Shown piece after piece: positions 1 to 4,185 of a DNA stretch of 8,583 nt. Where the stretch lies: positions 1 to 8,583 of the forward strand of contig JAJZRT010000127.1 in the NCBI GenBank assembly GCA_021802595.1, written 5' to 3'. Each line of letters begins with the position of its first letter. Position 1 is the first letter of the stretch. The position numbers and the translations under genes were made by a program. The notes under the pieces were generated by a model. That model had not been told where the DNA came from, did no database searches, and saw only the letters and a list, made by a program, of their open reading frames with translations. Source of the stretch: Pseudomonadota bacterium (lineage in GTDB: Bacteria > Pseudomonadota > Gammaproteobacteria > Burkholderiales > Thiobacillaceae).

Positions 1-23
1 GGCGGGATGCCGGGCGGGCTTGG

Positions 24-53
24 GTGACAGCATCGCTTTGATTATATTACACT
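24..53 (+). promoter_or_regulatory. Probable sigma-70 promoter of tRNA-Leu
   Basis: GTGACA (24-29) matches the -35 consensus at 5 of 6 positions. It is followed after 18 bp by TACACT (48-53, 4 of 6 at -10), which would start transcription near position 60, about 20 bp before the tRNA. An overlapping alternative is TTGGGT (20-25) with TATATT (43-48) at 17 bp spacing. The choice between the two is uncertain. The position, directly before a stable RNA gene, supports a promoter here. Confidence 0.45.
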
Positions 54-81
54 TATCGGTTGATGGTTTTGCGGCCGAGCC

Positions 82-166
82 GCGAGAGTGGCGGAATTGG
101 TAGACGCACTGGATTTAGGTTCCAGCGGAGAAATCCGTGGGGGTTCGAGTCCCCCCTCCCGCACCA
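82..166 (+). tRNA. tRNA-Leu, anticodon UAG, CCA encoded
   Basis: This is a complete class II tRNA: acceptor 82-88 with 156-162, D-arm from 91, anticodon stem 109-113 with 121-125, anticodon TAG at 116-118, long variable arm 126-138 (CGG-AGAAAT-CCG), T-arm 139-155 with TTCGAGT loop, and an encoded CCA at 164-166. It decodes CUA and other CUN leucine codons. The acceptor stem is GCGAGAG against CTCCCGC. This leaves one A:C mismatch at pair 4-69 (A85 and C159), where bacterial tRNA-Leu(UAG) genes normally pair. All other stems are perfect. The 3' half is the usual kind of attB for tyrosine integrases, so the gene marks the boundary between chromosome (left) and element (right). Confidence 0.96.
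139..166 (+). other. Candidate attL (tRNA-Leu T-arm to CCA)
   Basis: The T-arm and 3' acceptor strand of the tRNA gene are followed directly by sequence unlike a host operon and, further right, by conjugation genes. Integration into the 3' end of tRNA genes, with regeneration of the tRNA by the incoming copy, is well known for ICEs and islands. No second copy of this 28-bp stretch exists in the window, so the other junction must lie to the right of 8583. The exact crossover core cannot be fixed from one junction. Confidence 0.45.
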
Positions 167-182
167 CAATAAAATCAATAAC

Positions 183-225
183 TTAGGATGAATTGGTATA
201 CTGTTCCGTACCCATTCATACCTAA
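183..225. repeat. Imperfect inverted repeat next to the tRNA
   Basis: The left arm 183-201 (TTAGGATGAATTGGTATAC) and the right arm 208-225 (reverse complement TTAGGTATGAATGGGTAC) match with a one-base bulge on each side and one substitution, around a TGTTCC spacer. On the minus strand the right arm reads GGTATGAATGGGTAC, with the short motif GGTAT/GGGTA repeated. Repeated motifs of this sort near a tRNA junction are often arm-type integrase sites, but no integrase is visible to support this. There is no T-tract, so it is not an intrinsic terminator for the tRNA. Confidence 0.4.
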
Positions 226-254
226 ATTTTCTCACAAAATTTTCCCAAATTTTC
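224..254. repeat. Three AAATTTTC direct repeats (phased A/T tracts)
   Basis: AAATTTTC occurs at 224-231, 237-244 and 247-254, at 13- and 10-bp intervals. Tracts spaced near one helical turn just upstream of a promoter can act as an UP element, as curved DNA, or as binding sites for IHF or an excisionase. They lie 14-44 bp upstream of the -35 hexamer at 268. The repeats are plainly present; their role is inference. Confidence 0.5.
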
Positions 255-267
255 CCGGACGGTTTCA

Positions 268-297
268 TTGACCGCGGCCGGGTAGGCCGGGTATACT
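268..297 (+). promoter_or_regulatory. Strong sigma-70-type promoter with repeat in spacer
   Basis: TTGACC (268-273, 5 of 6) and TATACT (292-297, 5 of 6) are separated by 18 bp, with predicted start near 304. The spacer is largely made of a perfect tandem 9-mer, GGCCGGGTA twice (276-284 and 285-293), which runs into the -10 box. A repressor bound to this repeat would occlude RNA polymerase. The first downstream gene with a good ribosome binding site is at 648, so the promoter probably drives the two genes at 648-1792 through a long leader. Confidence 0.6.
276..293. repeat. Perfect 9-bp tandem repeat, candidate operator
   Basis: GGCCGGGTA is repeated twice without a gap between the -35 and -10 hexamers of the promoter. 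Two adjacent direct copies, 9 bp apart, suit a protein that binds DNA in tandem orientation, such as the small winged-HTH protein encoded downstream (648-1001). That link is inference. Confidence 0.45.
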
Positions 298-647
298 TTT
301 TTTCGTCAGGCGGGCTTAGCACTGACCAAAGAGCATCCGCAGGGGAGGGTGGCGATCCGAAACCTGCTATTCCGGCTATGACCGGCGGGGTGCGCGGAAC
401 CGGCCATATTTCCAGCAAGCGGCGACCTGGGGGTGTGGAAAAGGCCGAAGAGTGGATGCCTGCGAATGCCTGACCGGGTGTGGTGGTTTGGAGGGTGGCA
501 GCCCTTTCATTGAATGGAACCCACGTCGCGCACTAATAGGCCTGCAAACAGCCTGCGCCCCGACAGCGATGCACGAAGCCCAGAGCGGGCTAGCCGCGTT
601 ATCGACTTATCCTCTTGGGGTGAGTCGAGGAACGCGAAAGGTGCATC
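298..647 (+). other. Long leader without a convincing gene
   Basis: This 350-bp stretch follows the promoter and precedes the first well-started gene. Reading frames that cross it (for example 452-766) have no ribosome binding site, no recognisable family and overlap the next gene deeply, so I do not call them. It contains several short hairpins: GCAGG 339-343 with CCTGC 363-367, CCGG 372-375 with 382-385, AGCCC 577-581 with GGGCT 587-591, and the long hairpin at 602-628. It also contains GGGTGTGG twice (431-438 and 476-483). I recognise no known RNA family. It may be a regulatory 5' leader, a small RNA gene, or part of an origin of transfer. Confidence 0.4.
602..628 (+). promoter_or_regulatory. 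12-bp hairpin upstream of a ribosome binding site
   Basis: Bases 602-613 pair with 617-628 (TCGACTTATCCT with GGGGTGAGTCGA) with no mismatches, only four G-U wobbles, leaving a tight CTT loop. It ends 7 bases before the GAAAGG ribosome binding site (636-641) of the gene at 648. There is no following U-tract, so it is not an intrinsic terminator. A protein- or RNA-binding control element for translation, or a transcript-stabilising hairpin, are the likely roles. Confidence 0.55.
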
Positions 648-1001
648 GTGTCTTCTCAAAATCAAACTCTCGTTTTTCTGCAGGGCCTTTTCCCTGGGCG
701 CGCGTCCATTCTTGCGATCGAGGCCGGCCGTGCCGCCTTCAACTGGGCAGATCAGACTTCACGTAACCGGCTGACAGCCGGGAAATTTCCCATTCCCACA
801 TACTCGCTTGGCGGGCGCCGAATGGTGCGGCTGGATGCGCTGGCGCGCTTCATGGATCAGGCCAGCGGAGACACAGCTAAGCGGCCCACGCGGGGCCGTC
901 CCAGCAAAAAAGAAGAGCTTGAGGCAGCGCGGCTCGGGCTGTCCGTTCGCGAGCTTCGCGCGCAGCAGGCTCTCGAACTCGGGGAAGGGGATGGGTTTTG
1001 A
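648..1001 (+). CDS. Small winged-HTH DNA-binding protein (AlpA/PrtN-like)
   Basis: The product has 117 residues. Residues about 28-70 have the pattern of a winged helix-turn-helix of the kind seen in AlpA-, excisionase- and PrtN-like plasmid or phage proteins: a helix pair (NWADQTSRNRLTAGKFPIP), then the wing (TYSLGGRRMVRL) and a last helix (DALARFMD). The basic C-terminal part contains RGRPSKK (82-88), an AT-hook-like minor-groove motif, followed by a charged helix. The GTG start at 648 is chosen because GAAAGG (636-641) lies 6 bp upstream; an internal ATG would cut off the first helix. It is probably a transcriptional regulator of the element, possibly acting on the repeat-bearing promoter at 268-297, or a directionality factor. 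It overlaps the next gene by 4 bp (TTGA), so the two are translationally coupled. Exact family assignment is from memory of sequence patterns. Confidence 0.72.
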   Translation: MSSQNQTLVFLQGLFPGRASILAIEAGRAAFNWADQTSRNRLTAGKFPIPTYSLGGRRMVRLDALARFMDQASGDTAKRPTRGRPSKKEELEAARLGLSVRELRAQQALELGEGDGF

Positions 1002-1792
1002 GCGCCGCTGCCACGGCCTGGGCATGGCGGGTGATCGCAGCTGGGCTCGTCCCGACGTCCACGGCGCGGGTGGTGCTGCTGAAACTAGCGGATAGAGCAG
1101 ACGACCAAGGAAAATGCTGGCCCGGCCATGAGCGTACCGCAAGGGACTGCGACATTTCGCTTCGTGGCGCGCGTGACGCCCACGCCGCGTTGGAAAAGGC
1201 AAGGATACTGCTGGTAGAGAGGCGCCAAGACACGGCGGGGCGGGACCTGCCGAACGTCTACCGCCTGCCGATTTTCGGTGCTGCGGGGGAGGGTGCAAAT
1301 TTTGCACTCCCCCCTGCAAGTCCTGCACCGGGGGGTGAACAAAACGCCCCCGAATCTAACAAAACTAATCTAACAAGAGATAGCAGCAGCACCGCCTCCA
1401 CCGCCACCGATGGTGCTGCTGCCCCTCCAGCAATTCGTACAACCAGCGCCACCGGCAAGCGGCGGCGCGTCCGGCCGTCTGGCATTGTTACTTGGACCGA
1501 CAACGACGACCTTGAAGCCGAGCGCATCGAGCGGGACCACAGCGAGAACGAGATCGGCGCGGCGATCATGGCGCTCGCAGGCACAGGCAAACAGCCTGTG
1601 CCAGGCCTAATTACAGGCGAGATCGAGCGGCAAACGCGCACCCGCCTGGCTGATGAGCAGGCCGCCTGCCAGCGTGCGGCCTCAGAGGCTGCTGTTAGTC
1701 ATGGTGTACTGGATCCCAAGGCGCTGGAAAACGTGGAGAAGCTTCTGCCCGCCGGCTGCCTCTCGCGGCTCAATCAATCCCGCGCGGCCTAG
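998..1792 (+). CDS. Replication-initiator-like protein with HTH_36 domain
   Basis: The product has 264 residues. Residues about 24-92 resemble the winged HTH_36/DnaD-type N-terminal domain of phage and plasmid replication proteins: ARVVLLKLADRAD, then the GKCWPGHERTARDCDIS turn, a recognition helix (RGARDAHAALEKA) and a strand ending NVYRLPI. A low-complexity linker (about 95-150, rich in Ser, Thr, Ala and Pro) follows, then a basic patch KRRRVRPSG and a mainly helical C-terminal part. In the lambda O and similar families the N-terminal part binds the origin and the rest recruits the helicase; here only the domain pattern supports this role. The TTG start is preferred because GGGGAAGGGGA (981-991) lies 6 bp upstream and it overlaps the preceding stop codon. 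The linker DNA carries a palindrome and a direct repeat (separate entries). A transcriptional regulator with the same domain is the alternative. Confidence 0.65.
   Translation: MSAAATAWAWRVIAAGLVPTSTARVVLLKLADRADDQGKCWPGHERTARDCDISLRGARDAHAALEKARILLVERRQDTAGRDLPNVYRLPIFGAAGEGANFALPPASPAPGGEQNAPESNKTNLTRDSSSTASTATDGAAAPPAIRTTSATGKRRRVRPSGIVTWTDNDDLEAERIERDHSENEIGAAIMALAGTGKQPVPGLITGEIERQTRTRLADEQAACQRAASEAAVSHGVLDPKALENVEKLLPAGCLSRLNQSRAA
1293..1307. repeat. 15-bp palindrome inside the initiator-like gene
   Basis: GTGCAAA-T-TTTGCAC is perfectly palindromic around T1300 and is flanked by G-runs and C-runs (1285-1289, 1309-1314) that extend the symmetry imperfectly. The C-run can also pair with the G-run at 1330-1335. 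It falls where the encoded protein passes from HTH domain to linker, so protein-level constraint on these bases should be low. It may be a self-binding site of the encoded protein or part of an intragenic origin. Confidence 0.5.
1353..1376. repeat. 10-bp direct repeat in an AT-rich patch of the gene
   Basis: AATCTAACAA occurs at 1353-1362 and 1367-1376. The 14-bp offset is not a multiple of three, so the repeat is not a repeated peptide; the bases themselves seem to matter. The stretch from about 1339 to 1385 is markedly richer in A than the rest of this GC-rich gene. Together with the palindrome at 1293-1307 it resembles an iteron plus AT-rich unwinding region. Confidence 0.45.
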
Positions 1793-1869
1793 AATGGCCT
1801 ACAGGGACTTCCAGGGTTGTTCCACCTGTCAGCGGGCAACTTACTAAGCCGGAAGCCCATGCCATCACC

Positions 1870-2160
1870 CTAGCCCCTTTGAGCGGGTTTGTGCCGCCTC
1901 TTTGGGGAGCCTTCTCTGCATACACATTCAGATTCACACTCAGGGCACTTTAACCATTTCCCATAATCGGGAAGAGTGTTGCTTGGTTCAGTTTGCAATT
2001 CGAGGTGATCGAACTCATCAAGCTGAGTGCCGCAACTCGGGCATATGCAAATGCCATCCTCGTCTTTCTTGCAGTAGTTTTCCATGTTCTCTTTCGGGTC
2101 GGGAAATAGGGCCTTCGGCGTGGCGTGACAGTATCGCATCCAGGCACGAACCACTGTCAC
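1870..2160 (-). CDS. Small zinc-ribbon protein, hypothetical
   Basis: The product has up to 96 residues. Two CxxC knuckles are separated by 28 residues (CPSC at 40-43 and CPEC at 72-75), with extra cysteines at 30, 38, 79 and 81: the layout of a zinc ribbon that binds one metal ion. The tail (SPKRRHKPAQRG) is basic. I recognise no specific family. The start is unsure. GTG at 2160 has no good ribosome binding site; ATG at 2085 (MENYCKKDEDG) gives 71 residues, keeps the whole zinc ribbon and follows a purine-rich AAAGAGA that is rather close. The gene runs against both neighbours, is convergent with the initiator-like gene (77 bp gap without a clear terminator) and has a lower GC content than they do, so it may be a separate acquisition. 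Confidence 0.5.
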   Translation of the reverse strand: MTVVRAWMRYCHATPKALFPDPKENMENYCKKDEDGICICPSCGTQLDEFDHLELQTEPSNTLPDYGKWLKCPECESECVCREGSPKRRHKPAQRG

Positions 2161-2269
2161 AGCACCAAACGCATCACCACCACCACACAGCAGCCGCCCT
2201 TGGCAACTGCTAACCCCACCCCTCGCCCCTTGGGCTCGGGTAAGTCAAAGTCAAGAACGCAGAAATATC

Positions 2270-2299
2270 ACACCTGACTCCCAGGCTGTCGCCAGGTGT
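2270..2299. repeat. 7-bp inverted repeat ACACCTG/CAGGTGT
   Basis: ACACCTG (2270-2276) and CAGGTGT (2293-2299) are perfect inverted copies separated by 16 bp. The right arm abuts the first TTTGCAAGC repeat. No T-tract follows. It could be a protein-binding site; the evidence is symmetry only. Confidence 0.35.
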
Positions 2300-2301
2300 T
2301 T

Positions 2302-2543
2302 GCAAGCCTTGCGGCTTGCCCGCATGCCCGAAGCCAGTGCCACTCCACGCGCTTTCGATGCTTTCATAGCCCGCAATCAGTAATGACGCACTGCATCCCA
2401 CGTGCAAGCGGTTTTGCAAGCAAATCGGCTTGCATGGCAAGCCTTGTCTCCTGCGCAAATTAGCCGCCGCCCACGCATTGCGGATAAGCACCGCAAGCGC
2501 TTTGCAAGCTGCGCAAGCGTGATTTGCAAGCGAACTTGCAAGC
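2302..2543. repeat. GCAAGC/GCTTGC repeat array (iteron-like)
   Basis: Eleven copies of the hexamer lie here: forward at 2302, 2404, 2416, 2437, 2493, 2504, 2513, 2526 and 2538, and reverse at 2314 and 2428. Four forward copies extend to the 9-mer TTTGCAAGC (2299, 2413, 2501, 2523) and one to CTTGCAAGC (2535). Starts inside clusters are 9-13 bp apart, most often 12. Two pairs form GCAAGC-N6-GCTTGC (2302-2319, 2416-2433) and one forms GCTTGC-N3-GCAAGC (2428-2442). The fixed spacings point to a sequence-specific protein. Further copies at 2723, 2732, 2855 and 2918, and three more inside the next gene (2975, 3038, 3086), extend the field to the right. Confidence 0.75.
2479..2487 (-). promoter_or_regulatory. 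DnaA-box-like site
   Basis: The minus strand reads TTATCCGCA, one base from the consensus DnaA box TTATCCACA. It stands immediately left of the densest run of GCAAGC repeats (2493-2543), the position expected in an iteron-type plasmid origin. One nonamer with one mismatch is weak evidence alone. Confidence 0.35.
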
Positions 2544-2722
2544 AATCACCCTGCGCCGTCCATATCGTGTTTGCGCTTATGCATGCGGCCTTGCCAGCGC
2601 AGCCAGCACAAGCATTTGTGCGGCCATTGCCCGCTTCTCCGGAACCTGAAAAAGCGCCGCCAGCAACAAAAGAGCGGTGCAATCAAAAAATTATTTCCCG
2701 CGTGTTGTGTTTTAACTACATC

Positions 2723-2737
2723 GCTTGCTATGCAAGC
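2723..2737. repeat. GCTTGC-N3-GCAAGC palindrome
   Basis: GCTTGC (2723-2728), TAT, GCAAGC (2732-2737) has the same spacing as the copy at 2428-2442. Recurrence of one 15-bp palindrome 295 bp apart supports a dimeric DNA-binding protein. It lies just right of the AT-rich patch at about 2680-2720. Confidence 0.55.
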
Positions 2738-2785
2738 ACTGGCGCAGGTTTCGCGATGCCTGCCCAATTACGGCACCGGAAAAAG

Positions 2786-2811
2786 TTTCGTACCTTACGT
2801 AATGTACGAAA
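2786..2811. promoter_or_regulatory. 26-bp near-perfect palindrome upstream of the transfer operon
   Basis: TTTCGTAC (2786-2793) and GTACGAAA (2804-2811) are perfect inverted copies around the self-complementary core TTACGTAA (2795-2802); only the pair 2794/2803 breaks the symmetry. The dyad is centred between 2798 and 2799, about 117 bp before the first gene of the operon, and is followed by an AT-rich stretch (2812-2830) likely to contain a promoter. It is most likely an operator for a dimeric regulator, possibly the ribbon-helix-helix protein encoded at 2916. A relaxosome-binding site in oriT is the alternative. Confidence 0.6.
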
Positions 2812-2915
2812 TCAACTTATTGATTATTAAGGGAATTACTTGCAATCCGACGCTGCAAGCGCAGAATTGAATCGTGCCGCTGAGGAAAGCGGCGAAATCA
2901 AACTGAGGATGAAAA

Positions 2916-3140
2916 ATGCAAGCAAAAGCCATCACAATACGTGTAAGTTCGCCGGAGTTTCAGACACTTGCGGCGCAAGCAGACGAACAGAAAACCACTA
3001 TTACCGCCCTGTGTACCGGCATGGTGCGGGCAGGCCTGCAAGCAAAAATTGAAGATGACCGCTTGACGGCCTTTGAAAATCGAGTGCTTGCGGCGGTTGC
3101 GTCCATCAATCAAAAAATTGACGCACTGGAGGCAGCATGA
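2916..3140 (+). CDS. Ribbon-helix-helix protein, relaxosome-accessory/regulator candidate
   Basis: The product has 74 residues. Residues about 4-42 fit a ribbon-helix-helix (Arc/CopG-type) fold: a short basic beta strand (KAITIRVSS), helix A (PEFQTLAAQADEQK), a turn with TTIT, and helix B (ALCTGMVRAGLQA). The rest (FENRVLAAVASINQKIDALEAA) is a short coiled coil for oligomer formation. Such proteins bind DNA as dimers through the strand; in conjugation systems they bind oriT, aid the relaxase and repress their own operon, as TrwA does in R388. The ATG at 2916 has GAGG (2905-2908) 7 bp upstream. It is first in the operon and overlaps the next gene by 4 bp (ATGA). Its likely targets are the palindrome at 2786-2811 or the GCAAGC repeats, which continue into its own coding sequence. 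The fold is well supported; the role comes from position. Confidence 0.75.
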   Translation: MQAKAITIRVSSPEFQTLAAQADEQKTTITALCTGMVRAGLQAKIEDDRLTAFENRVLAAVASINQKIDALEAA

Positions 3141-3730
3141 GCGGCGGAGATAAAGAAGGCCGGATCAAACAATTCCTGGCCGATCATTGCGTTGAGGTGA
3201 CGCCGGAATCTCAGGCTAAGGCCAATTCCTTCTACCCACCGGTACCCCTTCAATCCGCGCCGGATGGGCCTTTGAGCGGGACTGGCCTGATCCTTGAAAT
3301 GATCCCCGCGTTGGCCAGGATCACGGTCGAACTCGACCGAGGCGATCAGCGACGTGTCAACTTCCAGCCTGGCTGCCCCGCGCGAGTGGTGTTAGAGCAA
3401 CTCACGCACGAAATCATCGTAGACGCCACCACCAAAGCCGCGCAGGTTCGCCTCATTTGGCTCGCCCGTCTGGCACGACACGCGCTCGAAATTGCGGACG
3501 AACTGCATCAATTTGATGGCAATCCCGCGCTAGCGTTTGCAGCTGGATTCGTGGCCGGCGAGACATGCTCGGCCGACCTGTTTGTCGGCGGGGAAGAGGA
3601 ACTTGAAAAAGCACTGGACAAGCAGGTATTCACCGCGCCACACCTTGGTGGACGACCTTTCCGTCTTGGCTTTCAGACCCGGCGCGACCAGCTCCGGCAT
3701 GCCCGCATGGCGGACCTGGACAACCTATGA
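3137..3730 (+). CDS. Unrecognised transfer-operon protein, soluble
   Basis: I do not recognise this 197-residue protein. It has no signal peptide or membrane segment and should be cytoplasmic. The first 50 residues are mixed and Pro-rich (FYPPVPLQSAPDGPLSG). From about residue 50 it is mostly helical, with a strand-like ARITVELDRGDQRRVNF, then long helices (CPARVVLEQLTHEII, AAQVRLIWLARLARHALEIADELHQF, PALAFAAGFVAGE) and a basic end (RLGFQTRRDQLRHARMADL). ATG at 3137 has GGAGG (3128-3132) 4 bp upstream. It overlaps both neighbours by 4 bp, so it is made together with the RHH protein and the conjugation proteins. A relaxosome or transfer-regulation role is possible from location only. Confidence 0.8.
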   Translation: MSGGDKEGRIKQFLADHCVEVTPESQAKANSFYPPVPLQSAPDGPLSGTGLILEMIPALARITVELDRGDQRRVNFQPGCPARVVLEQLTHEIIVDATTKAAQVRLIWLARLARHALEIADELHQFDGNPALAFAAGFVAGETCSADLFVGGEEELEKALDKQVFTAPHLGGRPFRLGFQTRRDQLRHARMADLDNL

Positions 3731-4185
3731 GAACGCGGCTGACTTTGTCGGTATGCATGGGACTGATCTTCCCCCACCTGGTTCTTGCCGACGCATGCAG
3801 CACCACCGGCCAGGCCATGCAGCAGAGCGCCAGCAACGGGCTCAACAAGACCCTGAACGACATTTACGCAAAGGGTGACCAGCAATCCCGCTCCGTGAGC
3901 GATGCGCAATCCTGCCTGGAGAAATATTCCCAGTACCAGATTGGGGCAACGGTGAACGTTCCCGACCTGGATCTCGGAAAGATGGGCGATGCCTTGAAAA
4001 AGCAGGCAGAAAGCAAGGCCTGTCAGGTGATCGACAACGCAATCAGCGGAGCCACCCGCCAAACCCAAGTGAGCCTGCCGGGCGGATACGGCGGTGGGGT
4101 CACCGCTGGGCAGACCGCACGGGGTAGCGTGAATCAGACCGCACCCACTTCATTGATCGATCGCGTTATGGGGATTTTCCGATGA
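3727..4185 (+). CDS. Secreted (periplasmic) protein of the transfer operon, unknown
   Basis: This 152-residue product begins with a Sec signal peptide: MRTR, a hydrophobic core LTLSVCMGLIFPHLVL, and a cleavage site after LADA or LA. The mature part is about 130 residues with three cysteines (24, 63, 99), a helical stretch (GLNKTLNDIYAKGDQQSRSVSDAQSCLEKYSQY), an amphipathic middle (KMGDALKKQAESKACQVIDNAI) and a Gly-rich tail (GGYGGGVTAGQT). No family is recognised. It overlaps its neighbours by 4 bp on each side and has a weak ribosome binding site, so it depends on coupling. The next gene product also carries a signal peptide, suggesting that the two act together in the periplasm or cell envelope as part of the mating channel or its assembly. 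Confidence 0.78.
   Translation: MRTRLTLSVCMGLIFPHLVLADACSTTGQAMQQSASNGLNKTLNDIYAKGDQQSRSVSDAQSCLEKYSQYQIGATVNVPDLDLGKMGDALKKQAESKACQVIDNAISGATRQTQVSLPGGYGGGVTAGQTARGSVNQTAPTSLIDRVMGIFR

Larger units (their letters stand above)
2161..2915. other. Non-coding repeat-rich region, candidate origin or control region
   Basis: About 755 bp without a believable gene separate the zinc-ribbon ORF from the transfer operon. The stretch holds 14 of 15 copies of GCAAGC/GCTTGC (the last spans the start of the next gene), several palindromes, a DnaA-box-like nonamer (2479-2487), an AT-rich patch (about 2680-2720) and the 26-bp palindrome at 2786-2811. Long frames crossing it encode cysteine- and arginine-rich translations with repeated LQA/CKR-type words that simply reflect the DNA repeat. 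Iterons, a DnaA box and an AT-rich patch are the parts of a theta-type oriV. An oriT or a partition site are alternatives, since the region abuts the relaxosome genes. Confidence 0.55.

Noticed and set aside
53..418. 121-codon minus-strand ORF through the tRNA gene
   Set aside because: Its GRGDSNPHG-type peptide is the antisense translation of tRNA-Leu, a well-known annotation artefact.
452..766. 104-codon plus-strand ORF in the leader
   Set aside because: No ribosome binding site or recognisable family, and it overlaps the better supported gene at 648 by over 100 bp.
1818..1843. Hairpin after the initiator-like gene as a terminator
   Set aside because: The stem around GTTG/CAAC is weak with wobbles and no T-tract follows.
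2173..2188. CAC-rich triplet run resembling a His-tag codon string
   Set aside because: It lies in a C-rich non-coding stretch, in no supported frame, and is too short to be a meaningful microsatellite or vector trace.
2402..2830. 142-codon plus-strand ORF in the repeat region
   Set aside because: Its translation is shaped by the GCAAGC repeats, lacks a credible start signal and has no family pattern.
2818..2830. Precise -35/-10 promoter for the transfer operon
   Set aside because: The stretch is AT-rich (TATTAA at 2825-2830) but no good -35 hexamer lies at the right distance, so I do not call exact boxes.
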